Part shown: positions 23,478 to 60,443 of the stretch, piece after piece
Layout: the number at the start of each line of letters is the position of its first letter
Position numbering within the stretch: the first letter of the stretch is position 1
Origin: Engraulis encrasicolus
Taxonomy: Eukaryota; Chordata; Actinopteri; Clupeiformes; Engraulidae
Reading direction: 5' to 3'
DNA: 64,000 nucleotides
Assembly: GCF_034702125.1 (NCBI RefSeq)
Contig: NC_085860.1
Span: 14,959,723-15,023,722, forward strand
Translations under genes and position numbers: made by a program
Notes under the pieces: generated by a model
The model's database searches: none
What the model was told of the DNA's origin: nothing
What the model saw: only the letters and a program-made list of their open reading frames with translations

Positions 23478-24160
23478 TAAGCACTAGCACTGCCTCAGGT
23501 GCTGACCATTATTTATGAAAATTAATGTTGTTGGTAGAGCAGGCAAGTTTCCTTTCCTCTTAGCCATGCACACGGGCACTGGCTTACATACAGTATATGG
23601 GAATCACTTGAAAGACTGTACAACATTATGGCTCTGAATGAAGAAGATACAACACCAAGTAGTTACTTCCTGCCCAGAGCAATGCATTTGAAGGTCTGTT
23701 AATGCTACTGCCCCAGGTGCTAACCATTATTTACTAGCATTAATGTTGGTAGAGCTGGCAAGTTTCCTTTCCTCTTAGCCACGCACACGGGCACTGGCTA
23801 ACATACAGTATATAGGCATCACTTGAAAGACATTTTCAATGGGGACCCCCTTTTGGAATTGATTTTCTATATCTGGCTAGATTTTCCATTAATAGTTTGT
23901 CCACTACTATTGCTAGAAATCCACAGGACAGCAAATTCATCTACAGTATTAGATCTTAGTTGTTAACTTGTAGATTTTCTGTTTTTATGCAATGTCCCTT
24001 TTGTCCGCGACTTCCCTTCAGTACCTTCGTGACCCCCGAGGGGTCCCAACCCCCAGCTTGGGAACCACATGCTGTACATGGTTCTTAAATAAAGAAAATA
24101 CAGCACCAAGTAGTTACTTCCTGCCCAGAGCAATGGATTTGAAGATCTGTTAATGACCCA
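23478..24160 (+). repeat. Tandem duplication, about 220 bp, second copy interrupted
   Basis: 23478-23707 is repeated by 23708-23831 plus 24075-24160. Shared pieces include AAGTTTCCTTTCCTCTTAGC and CAAGTAGTTACTTCCTGCCC. The interruption at 23832-24074 ends with a hAT-like terminus (GGGGTCCCAACCCCCAGCTTGGGAACCACATG), here split in two blocks by position 24055. Its left end looks deleted, since no matching terminus or target duplication was found. Confidence 0.75.
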
Positions 24161-24436
24161 TATATGTACTGGTTCCCAAACTTTCAACTTTCTTTTCCTT
24201 GATGTATAGAGATAAAAAGTATAGTGGGCTCGTAGGCATGTGCATTTTTTCTCAGTCATTTCAAATTGGTGTTAAAGTTTGGTTTTCACCTCCAAGTTGA
24301 AGTTTAGGGTCTATAGAACAATTTGAGTTCGAGTGTCAAACACACAGATAACAAAATGGCCTGCTGGGGGCGCTCTAAAATGTATAAACTGCTATAAGTT
24401 TTGATTAGTTTAACCAAATGTAACATATGAGGTATG

Positions 24437-25391
24437 TGGGTGGGAGACGTGACGCCTTGTTTTTTCGTAACATTGGTTAAAAACCTACAAAACTGTTATT
24501 TTCCTTTAAAAAACAAATGTCAATGAAAGAAGATGTGGTACATTATGTTTCATATTAGTCTTAAATGAGAAGAAACATTTTTGTTAAGATTTATGTAAAG
24601 GTTTATATGTCAAATTTCCTGCGGTGTGACTGTAACATTAATGAAACAATATATAATAATATATGTATAAATTAACCAACAACATTTTGAATAATGTATG
24701 AAGCATTTGGCATGATTGCATAAATCTTAACTTTAGATTAAGATATGTGAATGTGGAAAAAACTCAAGAAAGTAATATTAACTACAAGTTCAATTTCGTA
24801 ACACAAATTGCGTCCTGTGGGGTGACATGTATGTCAATGTTTGTGAATGGGCAGCTGCAAGGCCAACTACAAGGGTCTTAAAGACTGGCTCCTAACCAGT
24901 CAGTACCTCAGTTATTGGAGAGTGCTGTGGAAGTTTAAGGTGACTCTTAACCTCTTAATATGTCTTCATATTGCAATCTTTCTGTCACGCAATGCTTAGG
25001 TTCATTTTATGGTGTCCTGTGGTGTGACTGCTCTTATAGGAGGAAAAAAAAGTTTTTTTATTAATGAAAACACATATTAAGATTAAACACAATATTATTA
25101 TCAAGTTCGCATGAGCTCAGATGTCAGTCATGTATACAAAAGGATTAAAATGGCCATAATGCAGTGAATTCCCTGTGGTGTGACTCCATTTTCCTGCGGT
25201 GTGACATGACTATGCTATGTGTTGATGCAGGACACATTTTCCCAAAAATGGCAAAAATAAGGTGAAATTCCACAGACCACTAAGTGCTTTATTTTTTTCT
25301 ATTTTTTTCCAATTTTTATCCATCATTTTTTTCAGGAATTTGAAAAACTTTTTTTTTTTTTTGCGTTACGCCCTTAAACGTCAACCACCCA
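24437..25391. mobile_element. Inserted DNA element inside the left arm
   Basis: The right arm reads straight through this point (AATCCATACATACCTCAT on +), so the 955 bp here is an insertion. The ends TGGGTGG and CCACCCA are inverted, and TG is found on both sides. Five direct copies of CCTGYGGTGTGAC-type motifs lie inside. There is no coding capacity and the family is unassigned. Confidence 0.65.
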
Positions 25392-25665
25392 TGTATGGAT
25401 TCAGCATTAAGAGGAGAAACTGGTGAGCTAAGTGTTTGGTCACCAGATTAAAGACACACTATGTAATAAACACACGTTTAGCCCATGGACAGCAAAATTC
25501 AGGGGGGTTTTTTTAGATAAAGACTGGAAATACCCCCAAAGTTGCAATGAAACATAATTTATTGTTACAAGCTATTGTAAATAAAGCCTGGGATATCATT
25601 CAACTTGATTTGTTCAGAATATCCCTGAAGCACAAAGATATCTAGTATACCTATACGCAAATATG

Positions 25666-26205
25666 TGTCACGCTCCCACCAGGTTCCCAGCCAGCCACGC
25701 CCCCCTGTCACTCTGCTCCTACAATCTCTCAATCTAACTCCCCTGTTTACTGATTGCCCAATTATCCAGCCCCATTTCCCAATCATCCAATCAACTATCT
25801 GCCACTCACCAGCACCTGTAGCCTATTCCCCATGGCCCTTTATAAACCCCTCTCACTCTGCACTCTCCCTCTGACCTCTTCAACGGAGACACACGCTACA
25901 GGCCACGGACCTCTTCTTGTTGCTCTTCCAAGTTCCTTGTTCCTGGACGCCCAGCTCCTTGACTTCTTGTTTCCTGCTTCGTCCCAGGTTGTACAGACTT
26001 TTATGTTGGACATTCGTTTTTGGATCTTTTCTGTTGGACGCTGTTATCTTACCAGAGAGGAACTTTTCTGTTGGACTGCCTATGTTTTTGATCTCCTGTG
26101 TGATGACGATAAGTTTCTGTTTCATCCCATCTGCCTTTGTTCAAGTTTGGAAATTAAACAACCTGAATGACTTCTAATCTTGTTTCCTGCCTCTGTGTCA
26201 TGACA
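25666..26205 (+). mobile_element. Solo LTR, 540 bp
   Basis: It begins TGTCACGCTCCC and ends GTGTCATGACA, giving canonical TG...CA ends. ATATG is repeated exactly at 25661-25665 and 26206-26210, a 5-bp target duplication. A TATA box (TATAAA, 25841-25846) and an AATTAAAC poly(A)-type signal near 26152 fit U3 and R. The opposite arm of the host foldback element preserves the empty target. No internal retroelement sequence remains, so LTR-LTR recombination is inferred. Confidence 0.92.
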
Positions 26206-26361
26206 ATATGGCTGCATAAAGCCTATGTCATACTTATCACCCAACTTGCAACTTTGAGTTTATGAATTTAGGATCATGAGTACCAGCGTTTTTCAATCAA
26301 GCCATACTCTATCAACACATAAAATCACAAAAAAATTATATCTAAAAGAAAATAAATCAAT

Positions 26362-26396
<35 letters not shown>
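26362..26396 (+). repeat. (ATT)n microsatellite
   Basis: About eleven ATT units. Confidence 0.95.
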
Positions 26397-26516
26397 AACT
26401 GCATTTCCGGAGAGACAATGCTATTAGTAGCCTATGCGTGCGGCTTCTGCACACACACACACATACATACAGAGCTGTTGTATACACACACAGAAACACG
26501 AGGGAAAGAGATAGAG

Positions 26517-26518
<2 letters not shown>

Positions 26519-26572
<54 letters not shown>

Positions 26573-26645
26573 GTGTGTGTGCGTGTGTGTGCGTGCGTGT
26601 GCGTGCGTGTGCGTGTGCGTGTGTGTGTGCGTGTGCGTGTGTTTG
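26519..26645 (+). repeat. (GT)n/(GTGC)n microsatellite
   Basis: (GT)n for about 47 bp, then a mixture of GTGTGC and GTGC units. All open frames here are repeat translations. Confidence 0.95.
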
Positions 26646-26669
26646 TGTGCTGGCACGTGCATGTATGGA

Positions 26670-26800
26670 GATGCTTCAGGTGCCTTTCAGCAATTGGTGG
26701 GTAGGGAGAGGTAAGGGTGGGATTCAAACCTGCAACCCTCTGACAGACCAACACCTGATACCCAGTAGGCCACTGCCACTTACTGTATAGAGTGGCCACA
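26670..26800 (-). mobile_element. tRNA-derived SINE fragment
   Basis: On the minus strand a tRNA-like segment with CAGTGGCCTACTGGGTATCA and B-box GCAGGTTTGAATCCCACC is followed by CTCTCCCTACCCACCAATTG and GCTGAAAGGCACC. This is a common fish SINE body. The tail side merges into the (GT)n tract. Confidence 0.65.
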
Positions 26801-26939
26801 GCAGCATATTAGGCCACGGTTGTCCAGGTTCTACAAGGCTGCATGTGTGAGTGTATGAATGAAGATTCTAAAGGTGACAGTTTGGCAGTCAATAGCTGAG
26901 TAATATGTGCAGCCTTATCTCCAAAAGTTTTACAAGTTG

Positions 26940-27640
26940 TCAAATGATATTGACACACAAATGGCATAACCCTGTTCTTCATGTCAAAGCTGAGATCACT
27001 TTTCTAGGCCAAATGGTTCAGTCAAAAAGTGGACATATTCAGGCCTATGCGCTGAGCTGTTCACACATTTTTTCTAAGTGAATGGGGTCACATCATAGGG
27101 ATTTTAAAACTGCTCTCTCTCAAACATTTTTGGCTAATGATCTTAACACAGTTTGTATTCAGAGCCAAGACCTCTCTGACAATGCCTTTACCTAGTCGAA
27201 AGGTGAAGCGGTTTAATTTATTCTATTAAAAACCCCAGGACAGGTCACCTCTCACTCTAACTGACACAGTTTGTGACATCATTATCTTGACCATTCTACC
27301 ATTCATTTCAATGAGGGGAAAACAGAGGAAAACTGAGGAAAACGAATCTGGTGAACGAATGAAAGGGGGTAGGCCAGCGAAAAATACACCACCTTGAGCC
27401 CTTTTCCAGCTGTTCGTTTTGGCACTCAAACCGTCTCTCTATCTCTAACGCTGCAACGATTCAAAGCCACCATACTAGGAATGGAGGTGAATGGAAAAAC
27501 GTAGAATAATAATAAACTGTCGATGAACAATTAGTATGCTTTCCCGCAAGCATACTAAATAATAAACTGTCGGACAACAATTAGTATGCTTGCTGGGGGC
27601 AGGCAGAGGCCTTTGGCAAGCATACTGAATAATACTATAG
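26940..27640. repeat. Unclassified repeat with AAGCATACT palindromes
   Basis: The sequence at 27531-27560 and 27582-27632 carries inverted TTAGTATGCTT/AAGCATACT pairs. ATAATAAACTGTCG occurs twice (27508 and 27551). It resembles non-autonomous elements common in fish introns; I cannot name the family. It lies inside the foldback element. Confidence 0.4.
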
Positions 27641-27693
27641 GACTATTTCATACATGGAAGACACAATCATCTGCTGTTATGGACATCTCTGTC

Positions 27694-27808
27694 ATCTGGG
27701 AACTGTCCATTTGTTACCAGCACAGTTGACAGGAATAAAAAATTATCGTATTATCTGCATTTGCCAGAAATGCCTGCCAATCTGCTAACAAATGGACAGT
27801 TCCCAGAT
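27694..27808. repeat. Perfect 23-bp hairpin
   Basis: ATCTGGGAACTGTCCATTTG at 27694 is inverted as CAAATGGACAGTTCCCAGAT ending 27808. The stem is 23 bp without mismatch and the loop is 69 bp. The right stem overlaps the start of the cysteine-rich remnant frame. Confidence 0.9.
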
Positions 27809-27973
27809 TTGGACAACACTACCAAAGATGCCGTTGCCAAAGATGTATTCCAACTAGAGGTGAAGTGCAGCTGTACTAGTACTTGTACAAATACACCTGC
27901 CAGATCTTGGTGCAAGTGCATGAAGGCAGAGTTAAAGTGCACACGTCTGTGCAAGTGCACAAGCAATTTCTAA
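27761..27973 (+). pseudogene. Remnant C-terminus, cysteine-rich CXC-like
   Basis: A 70-codon frame ends in a cysteine cluster. The pattern is CSCTSTC, then WCKCMKAELKC, then LCKCTSNF and a stop. Its CxC spacing recalls the CXC-type cysteine tails found at the C-terminus of some transposon-borne proteins and, more distantly, Tesmin/TSO1. It sits just inside the right arm of the foldback element, so a leftover transposon protein end is the likeliest reading. No upstream continuation was found. It could also be a chance frame. Confidence 0.4.
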
Positions 27974-28780
27974 GACTGACCACTGACTGTTATTGTATCT
28001 GTTCTCTGTCATAGTTATTGTAGAGTGGAGTATTGGGATAAATGTTAGCCATATGTCTTCTATTTGTTTTTGAATGTCGGAAAAACTGTTGTTCCTCATA
28101 GTATATCATCATCATCATTATCCTTATCATTATTATTATTATCATTATGATTATTATTATTATTATTGATTTACTCTATTTTAGATATAAAGTTTTTTTG
28201 TGAATAAAATGATGGCTTGATTGAAGAAAAAGCTGTTACTCATGATCCTAAATTCATAAACTCAAAGTTGCAAGTTGGGTGCTAAGTATGACATAGGCTT
28301 TATGCTGTCATATTTGTGTATAGGTATCCTAAGTATCTGTGTGCTTCAGGGATATTCTGAACAAATCAACTTAAGTGATCACCCAGGCTTTATTTACAAT
28401 AGCTTGTAACAATAAATTATGTTTCATTGCAACTTTGAGGGCATTTCAACCCTTTATCTTAAAAAAGCCCGGATTTTGCTGTCCATTGGCTAAAAGTGTG
28501 TTTATTACATAGTGTGTGTTTAATCTGGTAACCGAATAGTTAGCTCACCAGTTTCACCCCTTCATGCTGAATCCATACATACCTCATATGTTAAATTTGG
28601 TTTACATAATCAAAAGATATAGCAGTTTATATATTTTAGAGCGCCCCCGCAGGCCATTTTGTTATCTGCGTGTTTGACACTCGAACTCAAATTGTTCTAT
28701 AGACCCTAAACTTCAACTTGGAAGTGAAAACCAAACTTTAACACCAATTTGAAATGACTGAGCCTAATACGACCCCACTA

Positions 28781-29610
28781 GTAGTCTAAGTAGGTCAGGG
28801 GGATATGAAGTTGAAGTTGAATCAGTCTGTGTGATAAAAATGAACATCATAGGCAATTTAAACTCCAGCATGTGCTTACACTCACTGAATTTCTTTTAAA
28901 AATGCTAAGAAAAGAGATCCTCACTACTAACACATGAAATCACAAAGCATGAGTATGGTTCTTGAGAAGGGCCATAAATTCAGCCTAAAAATCATTGAAA
29001 CAAAAATTGTTGTGTAATTTGGATTGATTCACCAACAATGTGAAGTGAAGTGAAAGATTTCCTGGGAAACTCTAACTCCCAATGTCATTGACACCCCACA
29101 CAACTATGTTTACTCTCTTGTGATACAGGAAATTGACTTGCCATACTCAGTCACATAGTCACTGGATTTGCAAACATTCCTCTTCTGAATCCTGAATGTT
29201 GTTTTGTGGCGACACAATGGTTTTCCTATTATTCATCTCGTTATGCATAATCTGCAACATAAACAGCTGAGTCAATTGGCGGCTAAAACATTCATAGCTG
29301 ACTAAGTGACATGTAATCAGCTTTGACAGTCACGCCGGAATCTAATCACAATTCCTCCTGTGAAATAACAAAATGTTGCGTTTTATGTTGGGCAATGTGT
29401 GCTTATGGCGTGCCGTGCACTTTGAACAAAACCCTGGCTGTGCTGTGCGGGCGAGTAGTCGACAGGGAGTTGTTGGTATGGATTTGGATTTGAGAATGAG
29501 GTTAGTGTTTTGGGACTCGCTTGTGAGTATTGAATAGAAAACCATTAATGGCGGTACGCTGTTGACAAGCAGGAGGTCCAAGTGCAGTATTGCTGCCCTT
29601 CCTCTCGCTC
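28781..29610. other. Non-coding, no gene recognised
   Basis: AT-rich unique-looking sequence with no recognised exon or repeat. Confidence 0.45.
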
Positions 29611-29616
29611 GGTAGC

Positions 29617-29836
29617 AGGGCTGGACTGGGGGAGAAATAGGGCCCGGGCACTCTTGGCTTAAAGGGGCCCCTCATAATTAGTGACGCAGAACTGACTCTC
29701 CGGTGGACCCTATTTTCAGAAATGTAAAATGTGTGTTTTTTTAACATTTTACACTGAAAATAGGGGCCCACGAGGGTGCGGGGCCCACCAGGAAATGCCC
29801 GCTTTGCAGGATGGCCAGTCCAGCTCTGCTCAGCAG
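29617..29836. mobile_element. hAT-like MITE (CAGGGCTGGACTGG)
   Basis: The left end CAGGGCTGGACTGG is the near-inverse of the right end CCAGTCCAGCTCTG. The flanks CTCGGTAG and CTCAGCAG match at six of eight positions, as a decayed 8-bp duplication. An internal pair, CCTATTTTCAG and CTGAAAATAGG, adds a second inverted segment. Confidence 0.75.
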
Positions 29837-30179
29837 GGATGTGGGGTAGAGCTTTGGGGGATTGTTGGAGGAGATATGCAGTATTGAACACATTTCTGTA
29901 CATGTGTTTTCCCGTATATATATTGCTGTTGTTGTGCACAGAGGTGTGTACAGTAGTAGCACACATAAGAATATTGATCTGTGTAATCCATATGTAATCC
30001 ATATTTAAGTGACTTCATTATTGCACTGTTGATGATCACATGAATTATTGGTTGTTTGCATCACTGCCATGGCAACCAGCCGCTTGAATTCATGTCATGT
30101 TGTATTTTTCGATAGGTGGTGCTATATTGGAGCATACTTTGTTTTATATTTATGTATATATATATCCTTAAAAATCTGA

Positions 30180-30182
<3 letters not shown>

Positions 30183-30243
<61 letters not shown>
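30183..30243 (+). repeat. tp53i11: (TC)n tract forming a splice polypyrimidine tract
   Basis: About 30 TC units run to within eight bases of the acceptor CTACAG|CC at 30250. The microsatellite therefore serves as the polypyrimidine tract of the first coding exon. Confidence 0.9.
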
Positions 30244-30246
<3 letters not shown>

Positions 30247-30259
30247 ACAGCCTTCTAGT

Positions 30260-56467
<26,208 letters not shown>

Positions 56468-57153
56468 AGGAGAGAGAGAGTGAGAGCGCAAGAGATAGAG
56501 CGAGTGAGAGAGAGCGTGTGTGTGAGAGAGAAAACGGGAGCTGGCGCCACACCATGGCCTGCAGGATCACCGCACGGCAACCTCCCCGTGGATGGAAGTT
56601 GTCGAACCCTAGAGCTCACCCTCTCCAAGCATCACAATCCAAGTACCCACCAGGACCCCACCACCCACGCCTTGTTGGAAATTAGAATAGCACAGTACAC
56701 AGCACACAGTACAATCTCCTGCCTTTTTACAACACCTCTGCTCCACTTGGAATGGGGAACAATTGTTTTTGTGTACACACTACACTGCACTACACACAGT
56801 AAAATTAAAGTACAAGGTTTTATTTTGACTTGATTTTGGGGGTTGCATTACCATACAGGTACTGTATGTTCCCTCGTTGGTTCTTCTGTCATATATCATA
56901 TCATTTCATATCAAGAACTGCTGCTGAAGACATAACGCCTGTTTCAGTTGTTGATTGTGTAATCTTAGTGGGATAGTAAAATAGTCTTTATCACATAATG
57001 GCATGTTTCACTAACACAGTATAGACTTAACAAGGACAGTGATGATGGGGAACTGTATATTTTTAGATTTGATTGTCTCATTCACAAATATCCCTCCAAA
57101 CTGTATGTACTCTGGTATAAAGATTTCCCCCGGTCCGTACGCAAACATTCTTT

Positions 57154-57414
57154 GGTAACACTTTACTTGACGCCGGTGTCATATGCATGTCATTACAGTG
57201 TCATAATAGTGTCATGACACAGTCATAGATAAGTCCTAAGCATTAGGTCCATGTTATAAACATTTTATGACTGTTGGCCTTAATTGACATTCAGTTATGG
57301 CAAAGACAACTGACATGGACATAATGGTTTATGACGCATGCATAACTGTGTCATGGCACTGTTATGACACTGTAATGACATGCATATGACACCGGCATCA
57401 AGTTAAATGTTACC
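57154..57414. mobile_element. GGTAACACTTTACTTGA MITE in the 3' UTR
   Basis: The left end GGTAACACTTTACTTGACGC is inverted at the right end as GCATCAAGTTAAATGTTACC. About 65 bp of arm includes TGTCATATGCATGTCATTAC. The flanks CATTCTTT and CATTTTTA agree at six of eight positions. Non-coding. Confidence 0.85.
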
Positions 57415-58327
57415 CATTTTTACCCACACCCACACTATTGCCTCATCTCGCCTTCCTTCTACTCACCTCCATCCTCTCCACCACACAGGAGCTAACAGAG
57501 CCTGCCATCACCCTCACCACCACACAGGAGCGCACAGCTATCAGGGAACATGTATTTAAGGAACAATCAAATTTTACTGACAAGGGACGGACAGAGGTTT
57601 TTTTTTTTTTTTTACCAAATGACCAGTCACAAGACTACAAAATCCTTAACCTTAACAATGCTACAGCGCATCCGTTCCATTGACTTAAACACTACGCGTG
57701 CATGCTACAAGCAATGTGACCTGTCTCTCTTGTACCGTGACCTTGAGTAAGGGGTGGGAGGGGACGACGACCCCACCAGCCTGGGTCCTGATCTGTAGGT
57801 AGAGAACCTCTTCTGATGTTGAGTCTAAACAGTGATCGGTGACCAGGCATGTACAGTTGTAGCAGACTCTTGTTTGTTGATCAGTTGTAGCACACAGTTG
57901 TCTGTTTCCTCCAACTAGAGAGTGTTGCCTTAAACAGAAACTTCTTGGTATAGCTACAGAACGTTCAACTCATGAATCAGTGTCTTCTTTCCAATTCACA
58001 GTAGCCATATATACTGCCAATATTGTGATTATCATGGACTGTAAATTGCACAATTGATCTTTTTTTGTTTGGTATTTTATGAATATGAGCTTATTTATTT
58101 GGCTGAGTGTGTCTTGAGTGTCTGGAGTCATTATTTTGTATTTTTGGTATGATCTTATGACATGGGTGTGTACAGTTTCTTTTGAACCCATTCCTTTGTT
58201 AGTCGACTGCTGCATGTGTAAGGTATACATTCAAGTAGCTTTTGTAGCAGACTTTCAAAGAAACAAATATGTACAGTACAGCAACGTGACTATGAGATGA
58301 AGCATGTACGATGACAAATTATAAGTA

Positions 58328-58333
58328 AATAAA
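58328..58333 (+). terminator. tp53i11: Poly(A) signal AATAAA, candidate 1
   Basis: AATAAA with GT-rich sequence about 10-30 bp downstream. It lies 1.86 kb after the stop codon. Confidence 0.55.
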
Positions 58334-58627
58334 AAATGGCCTGGTTGTGCAGCAATTGGTTGTTTAGAGCTATATGGAAAAAAACTATTCTATGTGCATT
58401 TTTGTTTATTTTTCATCACAAACAGTACTCCTTTTGTAAATGTGTGTGGACGTGTTCAAAAAGAATTGTGCACATCCCAATACGCTGTAAAACCCAGTTG
58501 TTTCCCAGTTGCAGTAATTCAGCTGCATGATGGTTTTTCATTGTGAATATTGTTTCTTGGGTTGTTTTTTTTTTCTTGCAACATCACATAAAGCACCCCT
58601 AACTGATATTTTGACTACTATGAAAAA

Positions 58628-58633
58628 AATAAA
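58628..58633 (+). terminator. tp53i11: Poly(A) signal AATAAA, candidate 2
   Basis: AATAAA inside an A-rich run. The downstream GU-rich element is weak. Confidence 0.35.
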
Positions 58634-58724
58634 ACTTAACAAATTTGAAGAACCTTGTTGCACTAGTAATATTTTGAGTGCGCCTCCAACTAGTCTGGCC
58701 TGTCCATAGTAGGAGGAGTGGAGT

Positions 58725-58800
58725 GGCAAGGAAAGTTTTATTTGTTTAGTGCATTTCATACTCGGATGCAATTCAATGTCCTTCACAAAAAATAGAAAAG
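58725..58800 (-). mobile_element. LINE 3'-end fragment
   Basis: On the minus strand, GAGTATGAAATGCACTAAAC then AAATAAAACTTTCCTT resembles an L2-type 3' end (GTGCTATATAAATAAA). Only the end is present. Confidence 0.45.
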
Positions 58801-59943
58801 TAAAAAGAAAGGAAATCAGAGAGAATCTGAGTCAAAGAAAATTAAAACATCTAATAATTAGAATGTAAAAAAAGCAAAAATGTAAGGTAAGCTGTGCATA
58901 TTGCAACCACTAGCAGTGTTGGTGCAAGAGAAGATTTGTTTACTGTAATGGCTTCATTGGCAGGCGGTGGCATGGAATATTCCCATATGTGTTTATGCAG
59001 GCCTGGGCAGACGCACGCTCGGATTTGTTTATGTGAGACACTGCGTGTGCGTGCGCGTGCGTCTGTGTGTGTGCCTCCGTGTGTGTGTGTGTGCGCGCAT
59101 GCAGGTTAGGAAATGACAGTGCTCTGACTATTTGTTTCCAGCCATGGCAACCAGAGGGCTACCATTCGTAGTTTACTGCCCAGACTGCTTCAGAGAGCTT
59201 CTCTTGTGCCCCGTAAAGCTATGTAGAAACGCCTGGCAGAGCAAATATTGAGCAAAAAGTTGTCTGAGCTTCTTGAAAGGGGACAGCGCTCAGCTCTGCC
59301 TTTTTCTTCATGAAGTTTAATTAACCGTGGCCTATCCTACTCTTGCTTTGGCCATATGCGAAACTTCTGAAGGAATGGCAATTAGTGAGCTGTGAACCAC
59401 CTAACAACTTGGTGTCCAGACTTAGTTGCTGCTTGGCTACACAGATCCAGTGAAGCCCCTTTTTCTTTAATTAGCTCCATTGACGAGAAGCTAGCCGGGA
59501 GCGGCATGGAACTCATTTCCTGAAACACACTAATGGGCTCGCTGTCTGATCATGTGCAAAGACTGACTGGATAGTGGATACACAAACTGTTAGAAAGTAT
59601 TAACAAGCCTTGTTCGTGTACTGTAGTAGACAAAGTGTTGGCATGTTGGTGAAGCACAACAGTTTTTTGGTACTATTCCAAGAACAAGGTTAAGTGATAA
59701 ACCTGGCTAAATAACCTATAAGAAGTGGAAAACCTGCTTATAGATCGTCGACAGATGTCATTTAGTTAATAAAATGAGGAATCCAGGCTCTTCTATTAAG
59801 TGATTTACCACTACCTCAAGGGTAATTTAACCTGGTTTACTACTTAGCCAGGTTCTTGAATACTCGTGTCATTTTAGGCTTATATCACCAGTATTTCGGC
59901 CTAAGAGGCACTTGCATAGAGTGAGATGTGGCATTATTTAACA

Positions 59944-60304
59944 CAGTGGATCCCAACCTATGGGTCGGGACCCAGGTAATGGGTCGCCAAAGATCCACAG
60001 GGGGTCGCGGAGCCCTCTTGAATTTAAGGGGGGTCCTTTTAAATATATATAGCCCATGTTGAATAAATGGCAAAGCATTTAACTAATATATGCATAGAAG
60101 CATCAAAATGTAAGTGCTACATTAAACATTTATTCTATATTTGACCAAAGACAAATTGAGGAATAAAATAACTAAAATGAGTTTTTGCAGGAAACAGAGG
60201 GTATCCTGTGACTCCCTCTTGTGCGGAAGCTCGCGTGGTTGGGTCACCAAAGCTTACAACAGTAAAAACATGGGTCCCTGAAGTAAAAGGTTGGGAACCA
60301 CTGC
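59944..60304. mobile_element. hAT MITE (CAGTGGATCCCAACC), 361 bp
   Basis: The left end CAGTGGATCCCAACCTATGG is the inverse of the right end AAAGGTTGGGAACCACTGC. ATTTAACA is exactly duplicated at 59936-59943 and 60305-60312. Subterminal GGGTCG blocks match one hAT/Charlie-like group. Non-coding. Confidence 0.94.
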
Positions 60305-60437
60305 ATTTAACACATCGAATCCCTACAAGTATGCTGTTGGAAGTTCTGATTTGACTCTACTTCAATTCATGTGTTCCTATTTGTGTATTTGTAAATATTG
60401 TACTAAAGAGATTGTAGTTGTCTAGCACTTGTTTCCA

Positions 60438-60443
60438 AATAAA
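60438..60443 (+). terminator. tp53i11: Poly(A) signal AATAAA, candidate 3
   Basis: AATAAA in CCAAATAAAGATATC, followed by GGGGCCTGTTTGG. It could end a long tp53i11 3' UTR or belong to another transcript. Confidence 0.4.

Larger units (their letters stand above)
24222..28780. mobile_element. Large foldback DNA element, 4.56 kb, with nested insertions
   Basis: The ends are inverted: TAGTGGGCTCGTA on the left and TACGACCCCACTA on the right. The arms pair over roughly 570-600 bp: 24222-26306, once two insertions are removed, against 28214-28780. GTA flanks both ends, so a 3-bp target duplication is possible but weak. The centre (26307-28213) holds a SINE, microsatellites, an internal hairpin and a remnant cysteine-rich reading frame. 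It looks like a decayed, non-autonomous DNA transposon. Confidence 0.75.
56468..58350 (+). other. tp53i11: tp53i11 3' UTR (minimum extent)
   Basis: It starts with a GAGAGAGA-rich stretch. No further coding sequence was recognised. The first good AATAAA (58328-58333) is followed by a GT-rich region (TGGCCTGGTTGTGC). The UTR may extend to signals at 58628 or 60438. It includes a MITE at 57154-57414. Confidence 0.65.
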
